Source: Gelatoporia subvermispora B
Taxonomy: Eukaryota > Basidiomycota > Agaricomycetes > Polyporales > Gelatoporiaceae
DNA: 64,000 nucleotides
Direction of reading: 5' to 3'
Assembly: GCA_000320605.2 (NCBI GenBank)
Contig: KB445799.1
Span: forward strand, 729,234 to 793,233
Of the stretch, positions 1-12,165 are shown piece by piece. The notes beneath the pieces were generated by a model. The model was given only the letters and a program-made list of their open reading frames with translations. It made no database searches and was not told the origin of the DNA. The position numbers were made by a program, and so were the translations under genes. The first letter of the stretch is position 1. The number at the start of each line of letters is the position of its first letter.

Positions 1-1786
1 TTCAAATGTGGTAGTGCGTGTGGGGCTCACTTGGTGTGATCTGAGGAATCCCCTGGTTATTCCTATGCAATGAGCCCGACTTCCGGCGCTCCGATATAAT
101 CGTATGTAAAAGGCGAAAGAAATTGAATATGCCTGATGCGCACAGACTACAGCAACACCTCAGTTCGCGAGGAGCAGAGAGGTCGTAATATTTCTGTTTG
201 TCAGATAGGAGATAGTGAGGCCCGAGTCCTATGACCGGTGACAAGATTTCGCACCGTTGACTGATGGATGACATGTTCGGGCGTGTCTGACAGAGGACAG
301 ATTCGGTCTGTATCAGCACGTTGCAGTTGATCTTGCGTATAAAGAGCAGATTGGGGCTCGACATCTCGATCGTCTACCGTCTAATGAGGAGATTAACTTC
401 AGGAGAGCCATCTCATTGCGTTGGAACAGGTGATGGAATGTCGGAGGAGGAGGAGCAACTCAATCAGGCATCAGCGCCACATAATCTGTTCCCACGAGGC
501 CTGGCAGGTGCACCAGCTGCACGGGCTCTGGACGGTTACGCGCCATCCGACGCTGTCCCGCTCGATCCATGTCACTTCTAGCGATGGGAACGGTGATTAT
601 AGAACCGAACTTGTTCTCATATGCTGCACATCCACGTCTCAAGCATACATTGCCATTTGCCCCCCGTTTTGAGCCAAGCCGATGCAGGTCGGCCGTCAAC
701 TGTCAGTGGAAGAATTTCAACCATGCAAAGAGTGCCATTTAGCGAGATCGCGTCCGAGATCATGCTGTGAGCCCCAGCCATGTGTACTTGTGTAATTTTA
801 ACAACCTTGCAAGGATATCGGTCCTCGTCCGGGGCCGTGACCAACTGAGGCGCACATGTGGCCAGCGCGCAACAGACGTAATTTGAGATTGCAGCGGATG
901 GCAGGATTACTCCTCCGGGCGCGCGGCGGATCCGACAGAGATCTAGGGGAAATCTTCTCTGCACCCAATCTGAGAAATTCTATCATAACTTACTTCAGGT
1001 CAGTTTCATCTCTAACATGAGCGAATCCGCGCTTTATCTATCACAGACACGTTCATTTGGCGTGTCTGGCAACAGATTGCAGACCATGGCCGGTCTCTGA
1101 GTGTTGTCGGAGGCTTAAAGAGTGGGCTGTAGATCGCGAGGACATCACAAATGTACCTGCACAATTCCAACACGGAGTCGATATGTTTGCGTTATGCCGA
1201 CCTCCGATTGTGGCCACCCCAGCGTCCGCACCGCCTGGGCCCGAGAATTCGTCAATCCTTCTACAGACAGTACTGTGGTTCCGTTAGAAGGAATCCGGGC
1301 GTGACGTTGACGCTGAAGGAACCAATAGTGAGTCGAACCGCCGTATTCGTTCCTCGTGCGAGAGATACGTATCTGCTGGGAACGAACAGTGCAACGGCGT
1401 CGAAGAGATGCGGCGAGCGCATTCGGAGCGCAGCTGTGCCCTCAAAGACGCTGATGCATCGGCACGCTGTGCACTCCCAGCACGCTGCTCGAGCTTCCAT
1501 GAGAACGTTGTGCTCCCGGAAGCCGCTCACGAGGCCCCGGAACGGCCAAATGGTCGGTTGGGCAGTTACACGGACATCTTCACGAAGTTTCGCCTCGCCC
1601 GCATCATATGCCGTATGCGTACCACATCTCTTCTGCTGCGTGATGTGCCGAAAACATGCGACGGGGACGGCCGGATGTACCCACCATGCTGCACATCTTG
1701 CACAGGATAAAAGGCAGCACTCGTCCCCAGATGCATCCCCAGTGAGCACTCCTGAGCGTGTTCGATCTTCCCCCTCCGCCTCCTCG
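1..1786. other. Left-edge region without a supported gene
   Basis: Only short frames on both strands are present, none with recognisable motifs or convincing splice structure. A frame on the minus strand (364 down to the window edge) is open for 120 codons, but its composition is not protein-like. A frame from 1151 is open into the next gene's first exon but looks like GC-rich chance. The last about 80 bases hold the probable promoter of the gene starting at 1787. Confidence 0.5.
1706..1713 (+). promoter_or_regulatory. TATA-like box of the cyclopropane synthase gene
   Basis: The motif GATAAAAG lies 74 nt before the chosen start codon at 1787, a plausible spacing for a fungal core promoter with a short 5' leader. 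Seen only as a motif; no other support. Confidence 0.35.
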
Positions 1787-3789
1787 ATGACTATGGAATC
1801 TGTCACGCGGACCGACTATCCTGCCACCAAGTGCTTGCCGTCATCATCCACCCCCTCCTTGACGTTAAGCATCCCGCCAACTCGGTCCTGGCTCGTCGCA
1901 TTTGGTACGTAAATATATGTCTAACGTTAGTCTCTATGCTGACCCCCCGCCCGGCAGCGCGGTCGTCAATCCTTGCGACCCTGGAGGGCGCTGTCAAGAC
2001 CGGCTTCATAGAAGTCGAAGACAGCGAAGGCAGATATTGCTTCGGCGCACAGGGCAAGAGCGAAAACGGCGTCCATCTGAGGGTCCTCGACGACACCTTC
2101 TGGACACGTGTCTTTATGTGAGTCTGCTCGTACTCACCGCAGCCACGGCCTTGAGAATTGACCCGTTCTAAAATAGGTCGGGCGATCTTGGATGCGAGTT
2201 TCCATCTTCTTTGAGCTCCTAGATCTCGCAAACTAACCCGTGGCGTCATCTCGGATCACAGTCAGCGAAGCATACATGTTCGGCGAGGTCGAAGTCGATA
2301 ACCTCAAAGGAGTAATGGACGTGAGTATCCATGCCAATTTCTAGCTTATCAGTCTCTCACGAAGATGATAACCTTCAGCTATGGCTCGACAACGAGTCAA
2401 GTATCACAAACCTCTCCTCCCTGTACAGTCGGTTCTCCGGTATCATCTCCGGGGTCTCAAATGCCTTCTTCGGACAAACTCGCTCAAAGGCACGGCAGAA
2501 CGTGATAGCCAGTTACGATCAGTCAAACGAGCTCTTTAAGGTGCATATACCCCTTTGAGCTGTGCATCTCGATCGCTGATCGTAATGTGACATATTTCTC
2601 CGCAGGCCTTCCTCAGTAGGGACATGATGTATTCATGTGCTCTCTGGGGCGAAGAGGAGGGTGGCGTGCGCGGGGATGTCATTTCGGGCCCAACCGCAGA
2701 TGACCTCGAATCGGCACAACTTCGAAAAATCCATCATGTCCTCCGCGCGGCCCGCCTCCAGCGGGGCTATAAGGTTCTTGAAGTTGGTTCGGGATGGGGG
2801 GCGCTGGCAATAGAGGTGGGTGCCGCGTCTTCTCTTGACTAATGGGCCCACTCTGACTTCTCCGCTCCCACGTCTTGTGTTCAGGCCGCACGCAGCTATG
2901 GGTGCGAGGTCGACACACTCACGCTGTCGAAGGAGCAGAAGTCACTAGCGGAGGAGCGCATCAAAAGCGCCGGGCTGCAGGACAAGATTCGCGTCCACCT
3001 CCTTGATTATCGCGACATGCCAGCTGAGTGGGAGCACACGTTCGACGCGTTCATTAGCATCGAGATGCTGGAGCACGTTGGCGCAAAGGTGCGAGAAGCT
3101 CGTCGGTGCCCGCCGGACACTGTTACACATGCTCACCGGCAACTCTCAGCACTACAACTCATATTTCAAAATGGTGGACTTCGCTCTCAAGCCGCGAAAC
3201 GCCACGGTGGTCGTCACTTCGAGCACATTCCCAGAACGCCGGTACACTGGTTACCAGTATGTGCATGTATCAGGGCGAGACCGCGTCTCTCACGTTACGA
3301 TTTCCCACGTCTAGAGCCGAAGATTTCATGCGAAGATACATGTGGCCGAATTCGTGCTTGCCCAGCGCGACTGTGCTCATCGGTGCCGCTTACTCCGCGT
3401 CTCAAGGACGCTTCACGCTAGAGGGCGTCGAGAACCACTCGGCTCGTAAGTACAAGATTCCTCTACCATCTGCTCCTTTTACAAATATCCTGCAGATTAC
3501 CCACGCACGCTGCGCACATGGGACCGTCGTCTCAAAGCGAATCTTCGTCAAGACGTGATGGCACAGTCCCACCCTGCACTTCGAGACCGCGCCGAGTTCG
3601 AACGGTTCAAGCGAAAATGGGAGTACCTGTTCGCGTACGCCGGTGCTGGCTTCGCCAAGGGGTACATTACATGTCACATGCTGACATTCGTCCGGGAGGT
3701 GAGCATGGTCATCTTCAAAATCATATTGACGACTGACATGCGTCTGCGGTATGTTCCAGAATGACAAGCCTGCCGTCGCTTGCGACTGA
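1787..3789 (+). CDS. Cyclopropane-fatty-acyl-phospholipid synthase-like SAM methyltransferase
   Basis: Predicted to transfer a methylene group from S-adenosylmethionine to unsaturated acyl chains of membrane phospholipids. Eleven exons: 1787-1904, 1958-2117, 2177-2193, 2262-2320, 2379-2540, 2606-2815, 2885-3088, 3150-3256, 3315-3445, 3496-3698, 3760-3789; total 1401 nt, 466 aa, a usual length for fungal members. Visible motifs are the SAM-binding VLEVGSGWGALA, TLSKEQ, and MLEHVGAK continuing as HYNSYFK across an intron, all typical of the CFA/mycolic-acid cyclopropane synthase family; the end is TFVRENDKPAVACD. Exon 3 is only 17 nt. The intron 2194-2261 begins with GC instead of GT; only this donor gives the family sequence GDLGFSEAYMFGE in frame. 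Start chosen at the first of two close in-frame ATGs (1787, 1793). The family is bacterial in origin but is known in fungi. Confidence 0.9.
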
Positions 3790-6250
3790 ACAGAATGCCG
3801 TACTGTGGCGGCCCGTACCTCAGTATCTCGAATCTGCTGCACATCCTATCCCGCATATTTTATTGTGAGTCAGCTGCATGTGATATATCCGCAACGTCTC
3901 CGGGCTCGAACTGTGTAGTTTATATGTATTACTACCTGCTTCCCTAAATGCTACTTCCTATTTGCTCTCGCTGCCAGTTGCTTCAGCGTCCCGGGTCCGC
4001 AGTCTACCTGCTGCACACTATAGGTAAAGAAGAGTCCTGATACGTCTCCGTCGACTCAGTGATGACCCGTTCATGACGTATGGAGACTTCACTTTGTTTT
4101 CACCCGGACCTCGCCGCAATGAACACCCGGGTTTTGGTTAAGTTCCCTACCACTTGCGCGGATGATGGTTACAACCTCCTGAGAACACGGGAGTTTATAG
4201 GGTGGACTTCTCCCGCGAAGATCCACTATCGTGACCCTGGATGCATCGTCGGCCACGAGGGCGGTGATTCCGTCTTACTCCGGTGAAGCGTGTACCATAT
4301 AGTGCACTCCGGTCACGGAGAAACCTCGAGTAGAGTCTAGATGACGTCTGGTTAGGCTTCCCTCGTCGCTCTGTGCCTCCACCAGAAGAGCAGTATTTGT
4401 AGTACGTCTGTTTCGTCTGATCGCGCCAACAGGACCCCAATGCAATGGCGAGACACGTGGTCGAATCTTATGTCTCGGAGATGACACTTATATCATCGGC
4501 AGAAAGGCCAGACGATTCTTCCCTTCTTTACCACTCCACAACATTCTCACACCGAGTCTAGTTCGACAATCTTTAGACGGCCTATACTTCGCAATCCAAG
4601 CGACAAAGGCAGAGCGCGAGGGTGAATCGATATGATGGGTCGGGGACTCGGCGGTTCCTGATTGTGACTGGTGTCGGAATGTCAGAGTATACGGCAACAC
4701 CCGTACTTATCATGAGATGGAGACAACGCTAGAGTGCCCTTCGAAATGCATTCGAGTGAAGGCCACAGACTGCTCCTATCCTCTCACTGTCTGATCATTC
4801 TATGAGACAACACAGAAACCACGGAACATTCTGAGTTCAGTCCTGAGATTCTCGTCATGCGCACTGCGACGGTCGGCAGCCCTTTCGAAGATCTGTTTAG
4901 TCATGCACAATCGACACCGGCTCGCTGATTTCCCAAATGTGAGATAATCCGACGCTCGTTGGGGCACTCGGACGACAGACGGAATGTATGAACCTGCGGG
5001 CCCGCGCGCGAAGGCCTGCACGGATTCCAGTGGCAGTCTTCTGGCGGGAGCTTGCCACAGGCCCGCCTAACTGTCACCAGTGTCGCTGACTTCGGGGTTG
5101 CTCTTCATCTCCGAATACGCTCAAATATGTCCCGCGACTAATTTTGGAATCGCCGTCGGTCTCAGGCTCTGCCTAGAACTTGGTCCGGGCAACAGCAGGC
5201 TCGGTAAACAGACACACCAGACGGCAGGTGCTGAATTCGGAGCCATCCCGGCTCGATCACCTGCGGCCCGGAGGGATCCGCGCATTCTCATGGCACTACC
5301 TGTTGCACTGGGTCGTTAATAGAGGAGCATGTGTGCTTTTGGCCGTGATTCCGGGGCCTGTTCGATCACCATCAGGCCAATGAGAAGGTAGTAAAGAGTC
5401 TTGCCTCGTGGTGGTTCTGGCCTCGGTGCTTTTTACGGCTGCCGCGTTTTTCCAGTGGTACCAACAATCCGCGCAGGCATTGCGTCCCTCTGCTTCTAGT
5501 GCGAGTGCTTGATATTACGTGCTGGGAAATGTTCGGATTCGTCGTGGTAGGGAGGTTTTATCCGTGAGGAGACACTCAGCTTTCTCGAGCTACCTGATGT
5601 AAAGAAGATGTTGATGGCAGAAGCGCCATTGAAGGTAAAGGGGCCTGGCAGGGTACAAGTGCCGAACTTTGCACTGCTTGCAGGCCCAGAAACAGTCCAT
5701 ATACTCCACCTATCAAGTATTTCATATTACACGTTGTCTAGGGGAGCCTGAGGTACGGACCGGCGCCCTCGTTGAATAGTGGCCAAATGCATTCGCTTAG
5801 CCGAATTCTAGGACCAGCACTTCCGGTCCATCATGCTCAATCACTAGAAGATACGCAGACAAGCGATGTCAAGTGGGCCTCCGGGAAAAGGGCTGGCCAG
5901 CCAGCGATCGCATTTCGGGCCGTAGACCTGGAAATATGTCACAAATATCGTCGAGGAAAAGACCAGACATCACATTAGTGCTCGCCTCGTCATACACGGA
6001 TGTTAAGTCATTGAGTACACCCGAGACCAACGTAAAATGGCTTGAATTATACGCAATACAATTTAATACGCGTCTGCCCTAGTCCATCCTATCCCCATTT
6101 GACCCTGTACATCTTTAGAGGAATGGGTCATATTCGTACAGCGATCCGCACCACGTACATTTGACTCTCGCTCCCACCCGAAGTCCCGTCACTAACCCCA
6201 GTGTCCGCAGTTTGCCTGAAATGCCGGATTCTAGACTCCGGCATCTGGCC
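3790..6250. other. 2.4-kb intergenic stretch, nothing recognised
   Basis: Only scattered frames under about 90 codons on both strands, without motifs or consistent splice sites. No tandem repeats, terminal inverted repeats or tRNA seen. It could hold a decayed gene or non-coding RNA, but nothing in the sequence supports either. Confidence 0.5.
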
Positions 6251-7323
6251 TCAATCCCAGCATGTCCACTTCCCGTCCCGCTCAAACCACACCTTTCCCT
6301 TCGGTAGGATGATCGTCTTCAGTGTGGGACATGCCTTATGCCAGCTGCTTGCGATCTTCTCTTCGTCCTGCGTCGTGGTCGAGCCGGGGGCCATGACTGT
6401 GAGATACCGCAGCTCTGGGAACCGGCGCAGATGCTGCGAGGAGTTGAGCAAGATTTGCTACAGATTAGGTGCTGCATGAGTGCGAGGATCCATGGGTACA
6501 GGTAAGAGATGGGCTGCCTGACATTTGAATAACTTAGCGCAAGAATAACGATGTGCAAGGCTTCCAGCTGTGGGAGGCGTGAGGACACCTCCGCGATCAG
6601 CTGCTCTGGACCAGAAAACTCCAGTGACATGACAGTGAGTCGTTTAATGGGAGTACGCGAGTGCCGGAGTGCGTCCAGTGGTGTGAAACCATCCTCGGGG
6701 AAGAGCGAGAGCGACACTGCCTCCACTGGGCGCCCTGTGATGATCTCGGTCAAGATGGGCGCTCCAACGTGAACAGCACGGAAGGTAGTGAGTGCTGGGA
6801 GGGCAGAAGGAGATATGTCGAAGTGCGATGTTGTCTGGAAGCCACGCAGGCACAGCTCAAATATCTCATGCTGTGTCTCGAGGAAGCGGGCGAGTGTCGT
6901 GTCGCATATCATGGAAGTTGTTAAAGACCGGAGACTGAATCTGCATCCCTGGAAGAGCCATGCCGTACGGGTATAGTGGTTGTCATGTTGGGAGAGCTCG
7001 ATAGAGAAATGGCGCAGGGATGTTGTCTTCACGAGAACGCGATGTAGGAGCCGGAAGAAGTTGCCGATAGGCCTATGAACGCCATAGTTGATACGTAGAG
7101 TACGGACAAGGGTTGCAATATCCTTGTTAGCTTCCAGAGTCTTCATGCAACCGATTGTGCGCCGTGGTTTCATCTCGGGGATACAACGATACAGACATCG
7201 CGATGCGATACAGTTGAACTGATGGTTGGCGGCTATAATGCTAGGAAAATCCTCAATATCCAGATCCGAGAATATGAGCTCGAGAATCTCAACGGGAAAT
7301 ACAGCTCGCGGACGCGCTGACAT
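6251..7323 (-). CDS. F-box-like domain protein
   Basis: Probable substrate-recognition subunit of an SCF-type ubiquitin ligase. The N-terminus has an F-box-like pattern (FPVEILELIFSDLDIEDF, then a conserved Cys/Leu-rich helix with ASRCLYRCI), followed by Leu-rich sequence, as in the large Agaricomycete F-box families. Best model is two exons, 7323-6523 and 6457-6251, giving 335 aa in frame; the intron 6458-6522 has a weak donor (GTCAGG) but is the only phase-0 choice that reaches the conserved tail ILLNSSQHLRRFPELRYL. An upstream in-frame ATG at 7380 would add 19 residues. The start at 7323 is preferred because the F-box follows directly. It is not closely similar to the F-box-like group at 20-36 kb. 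Confidence 0.7.
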
Positions 7324-7674
7324 ACTCTGGGAAGGAGTGGCAGGGTATACGACGAGGGTGAGGCTACTAGGCCAGCACACAGGAAGCTGACATGCGGATG
7401 CGTGATATCATCCTCGTCTCACCCGTGACCATCACGATCAATGCTGTGACTCCAGCCTTGCTATGTTAAGCAATTCAGTTACTTTACAAAGCAAACGATT
7501 TGTACTTTGCACATAACGCAGCTATGATGTCGCGCGCCTATTACACAAATGCTGCGTCCCCGACGCCTGACTAGTATATCGCACTGATTCAGAGGGTATA
7601 TGTACTAACGAGCTCCACTAATGTATGAGATGAGATAGAAACCCTCCGGGCGCGACGATGAGTCTTCCAGAGAT
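7324..7674. other. Spacer between F-box-like gene and ERG25
   Basis: AT-richer spacer of about 350 bases lying 5' of the F-box-like gene and 3' of ERG25. No gene, repeat or clear terminator motif seen. Confidence 0.5.
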
Positions 7675-8913
7675 CTAGGCCGTTTTCTGCTTGCTGCCGT
7701 ACTGATACGCCTCAGCAGCAGCCTCCGCCTTGAGACCATCTGCCTCCGCCTCAGCAAGTATCTTCTTCTCCATTGCCGTGAACTCCTCGCTGGTCATGTT
7801 CAGCTTCTTCATCTCTGTTACGCGCTTGCGGTACGTGCGGTACTTGTCATCGGTACCAAAGAACCAGTCACACCACCGGAAGGACGTTGAGAAGTTGTTC
7901 ACGAACGCCATGTGATGGAAGTCGTGGTGCTCGGCGCCCGACCAGAAGGGAAGAATGTGCTGCAGCGACCAGGGGAAGTCTGCGTATGAACACATGCCAA
8001 TTAGAATGCGAAGAATCCCAGGCCGGAAGAAACCGCAATCTCACCGTAGCCACTGTGCGCGTCAACAGCCTGGAACAGACGGAGCGTGATCCAGATGTAG
8101 ACAGTCATGATGTGCAGGTCATGGCGGAAGGCGCAGTACAGAAGGGGACCGCCGATTGTGCCCGTGCCAAGAATAGCGACCTCGGCAGGGTGCGCGTACT
8201 CCGCAGCAAGACCGAACGGCGCAGAGTACTTGTGGTGAATCTTGTGAATGTGCTTATACAGAGGACCCCAGTGCAGTGCTTGGTGTGCTGAAGAGTTGTC
8301 AATGTCAGTGACGCGTCATGAAGCTGCTTTGAAGTAGACATACCGAAGAAGTGGAACATGTCCTCAAACACGAAGAATAATGCGACTTGGGGGAGGAAGA
8401 CCTGCCACGACGGGAAAGGCACCTCCCAAGTCGACATTCCGAAGGCCTCTGCCATGGGGTGGAAGAACCAAATCTATGCACCGTAGCTTCAGTAAGAGTC
8501 ACCAGATGCGTGACGAGAGCACTGACCATGGGCAACTCGATCGTGAAGTGCGAGTATAGGACCAGCTTCGTGCATTCCCACTGCTCCTGCGCCGATGGTA
8601 ACTTGTTCGGTTGCAACTTCCACTTGTTAAAGTATGGAATTGCGTCAATAATGATCCATGGCACGCAGCGACCGAAGTAGACAATCTAGTAGGGTCGGAG
8701 CGTCAGCGGCACTCGCCACCAAAACTTTATCAGACCTCTCCGCTTTGTACACACCTCGTGCAGCAGGAAACTCATCAAGCCGGTTGCAATAACCGGGTTC
8801 CCAATCCATAGATACCACGACGCCCACTGCAGCTCGAACCAGTTGAGCTGGCTGAAGTCGGTGCTGGCATAGAGCACCTCGGCCGAGTTGTACACGGGCG
8901 CTGTCGAGTTCAT
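7675..8913 (-). CDS. ERG25: Sterol C-4 methyl oxidase (methylsterol monooxygenase)
   Basis: ER membrane di-iron oxygenase that oxidises the C-4 methyl groups of sterol intermediates in ergosterol synthesis. Five exons (8913-8755, 8685-8527, 8473-8344, 8287-8045, 7979-7675) sum to 996 nt, 331 aa, normal for fungi. The three histidine clusters of the fatty-acid-hydroxylase superfamily are present: HQALH, HKIHH and HHDFHH. Hydrophobic segments surround them ([26 protein letters not shown]). The last 40 residues are a charged Lys/Glu/Ala-rich tail ending YGSKQKTA; no clear dilysine ER-retrieval signal is visible. Start at 8913 is chosen because it begins the conserved N-terminal region; an in-frame ATG at 8964 is possible. 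All introns are GT-AG, 53-69 nt. Confidence 0.95.
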
Positions 8914-9528
8914 CGTGTTCGTAAAGCGAGCGTGAGGGTTGTATCGACAGGACCGCGCAGACAAGCCTCTCTTGCGACGATGGAGGACAAAGTCTGCGAG
9001 CGGAGTGCACCGTGGAATTTCGCGCGTTTATGGATAACTCACTTTTATCCGGATCGGCTAAGGTCGTACGATTTGAGGATATGCCACGTGGCTGTGGCTG
9101 TGGTGGCTGCGGCCCACTGCGCTCCCCTCGGCGAGTGTCGGGATTTGTCGTTCTCGGCAGGTCTGGAGACAGCACAACAGCTTTCATCACGAGCGGCGTG
9201 GAGTCTGGAGTACTCTATTCAGCCTGGGTTCCCACATGAACGTATATATTTTCTGTTTGGCGCCACCAGAAGTCTCGCCACTGGAGTGCCCGACGGGGTC
9301 GAATGCATGAGGGAAGGTAAGATTCAGAATGAGTGACTACTTGCATGCGGAGACATCTCTACGATAAGATGGAAAGCATACACAACAACAGATTTATACT
9401 ACTAGAATTTTCTCGCAACTGCCCAACACCACCTCCGCCCGAATGTCGAAACGCGAAAAGAGCTAACATCAAAAAGACATACGTAACGCGCTATAAATTA
9501 TTGCAAGCCCCGGCGGCCGAGGCAGAAT
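8914..9528. other. Region between ERG25 start and purine transporter end
   Basis: Holds the ERG25 promoter (minus strand) and the 3' flank of the purine transporter gene. Short frames only. No repeat or RNA gene recognised. Confidence 0.5.
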
Positions 9529-12165
9529 TCATGACGACAGCTTCTCGAGGACATCCTCTGGGGTGGACTTGGTTCGGCTCAGGTCGTCAGGGGACTGCGA
9601 GCGCTCTCGAGGCTCAAGAGCGACGTCCTGCAGCACGGCGTCATTCCTGCGGCCCATAAGGTATTGGCTATTACAGTACTGTCAGATCTAGGGTCGAGGA
9701 CGCGAAGCAACACCGGGCACTCACATCCAGCCAGGAACGATGCTACCGGGAGGAATAACCCATGGCTCCGCGAGGTCGTACGTGGGCGGTACGATACGGT
9801 CACGGGAGATCTTGCGTAAGAGCCAGGGGATACCATTCAGGAGGATGTAGGAGATGACGCCCGCAATGACACCATAAGCAATGCTGCACAAAAGATATGT
9901 CAGCTTCCATGCGGGTATCAGAGCGTCGACAACACATACTTGTATGTCAGGGGAATGATGATGATGGTGAGGAACGCGGGAACAGCATCACCGGTGTAAT
10001 CCCAGTTGATCTCGCGCACACTGACCGCCGAAGGTAGGTTGGTCAACACCGGGCGCGTCATCTGCATCAGTTCACTTACTTCCTGATCATCAACGAGCCG
10101 ACGATGACAAGCGCACCGCCAGTCGCCCAGGGCGGGATCGATGCGAAGATAGGCGCGAAGAACACGGAAATAAAGAACGCAAATCCGATCGTGACCGCAG
10201 TGATACCGGTCTTGCCGCCCTCGCTAATACCAGTGGCACTTTCGATGAACGCGGTGACCGGACTGGTGCCCATGAGGGCACCCATACTGATCGAGAAAGC
10301 GTCTACACAGTACGCGATGGTGGAGTTCTCGAAGTCGAGCGTAACCGGGTCACGTAAACCGGCGAACTTCGCCATGGAGTACAAGGTTCTGTGAATAGGT
10401 TCATTGTTGAAATAACTGCGATTCGAAATGATCCGTACCCAGTGGTATCTGTACGCGCATGTGAGTGATCGGGGTGGTCAGGGAGAAATTGCGCGGGAAC
10501 TCACCAAGGATATCGACGTAGAGGAATGTGATCAGAGCGTACCACACACGACCACTGCTATAGTTGTACTGCGCGCAGAGAAAATCAGCAATCTCGCAGA
10601 ATAGACGTCCGTCGAAGACAATACTTACATCCAGCGCGTTGCCAATCTTCTGGAGCGGCCTGAAAGTGACAACCTTCTTGAAGAAATCGAACAGATCATC
10701 TCCAGAAGAGTTGTGGGGGAAGTAGGTGACTGCAGAGTCCCTGGGCCAAGAGATAATGGACACCAGGAAGATGCCGATGAGGATGGCACCCTTGACGCGG
10801 TACATCATCATCAAAACGGTTACGATACTTGAGAAATGTCAAAGATGTTGCATTATGCAATAGAGTTAAGGAGACATACCCGCCAAGGAAGATGCCTAGC
10901 CACATAGTCGGAGCCTGGAGGACATGGCTTGCACAATAGTAAGGTAGGCCATCCTGGTAGTCTGCAGGACACGAATTGAGATACCACGAAGGAGAAGGGT
11001 TTGTTGATCTACACACCACTAGCCGGGCATCCTCCTAGACCGACCAAGTTCGTGGTGTCACCTCCGACCACGAAAAGACCTCCAGATGCTGGAAGAGGAC
11101 ATTAAACACATGAGCTATCGCAAGGTCTTGCCGGACACTTACACAATCCGACAAAGCTGCAAGTGATTATGTGAGTGCATGCATCTGAAGAATGTGCCAG
11201 TCGACATACGCAATGAAGAGACCGATTCCCGCTCCCACTGCCAACACCAGCGACTGAGGCATCACACGGGCAAGCCATTGCCGAAGGCCGAGGAGAGAAA
11301 GAAAGAAGAAAATCCATCTGAAAATGTCAAATGTCGGCCCACATGCCACGCGCACTCGGCAGGAGCTCCATTGACATACCCCTCCATGAACACAGCCGCC
11401 AGCGCCTCACGATAAGTGATTGTGCCGCTCCCATGGAATCTGTCCAGGCGTCAGACCACGCATGGTTCTGTCAAGGGCACACGTCTTACCCTACGACGGA
11501 GTACGTGAACTGCCGCCAGGGGGGCCAGTTAGCTGACGGGCGTTTTGCACGGATGTCAGGGACTCACGTAGGCGTTCAGACCGAGACCCGGCGCGAGGCC
11601 GACGGGGAGGTTGGCCAAAAGCCCCATCAGGAACGAAGCCAGGGCAGAGACGGCTGCAGTGGTGGTGATGAGGTCGCGTTGGACGTCGGCGGCGCAGGCG
11701 ATGTAGACTTCATCGTTGATACACTGGTCGTCGGATGTACACACACAGGTGCCTCCGGTGTCCGAGAGAATGGAGGCGTTGACAGAAATCTGATTCCACC
11801 ACGAGTAAGTCGAACGGAAGGAACTTCATATGCCATTCACGTACAATGTACGCCATTGCGGCCTGGACAATTGCGGGTAAGCTTCGGCACACGACACATC
11901 ATAGTGCATGCAACTCACCCATGTTGTCAAACCGGCACGAATCTCAGTCTGATGAAAATCAGATAGACGGCCCCTAGTGTTAGAATCGCTGCACATACCA
12001 GAAACCGTGAACCGACCCGCTCCTTCGGATGACCGCATCCTTCCAACCTGAACCATCTACCAACGAATGAAGCCGCAACCTGGTGATAAAATTAGTGACA
12101 TCGGCTTCGCAACAAGCTGCATCCATACTTACCGCAGCGTTCAGTCTGTCCGTGAACGAGACCAT
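9529..12165 (-). CDS. azgA: AzgA-type purine (adenine-hypoxanthine-guanine) transporter
   Basis: Plasma-membrane purine:proton symporter of the AzgA/NCS2 family. Eighteen exons were placed by phase: 12165-12133, 12079-11999, 11948-11919, 11862-11845, 11789-11568, 11509-11490, 11439-11380, 11317-11210, 11156-11143, 11088-11017, 10961-10880, 10827-10629, 10568-10505, 10448-10439, 10388-10080, 10020-9940, 9883-9725, 9667-9529. They sum to 1701 nt, 566 aa, the family's normal length. Diagnostic stretches are GLAPGLGLNAY, GAGIGLFIAF, VVGGDTTNLVGLGG, and ESATGISEGGKTG followed by the hydrophobic helix. Exons of 18, 20, 14 and 10 nt are needed; the 10-nt exon supplies the conserved DTTG before LYSMAKFAG. 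The start codon has a strong context (GCCATGG). The C-terminal tail is polar and Ser-rich. Confidence 0.93.

Noticed and set aside
1151..1912. 253-codon frame running into the cyclopropane synthase gene
   Set aside because: Its upstream part has no similarity or domain; the family sequence only makes sense from about 1787 with the first intron removed.
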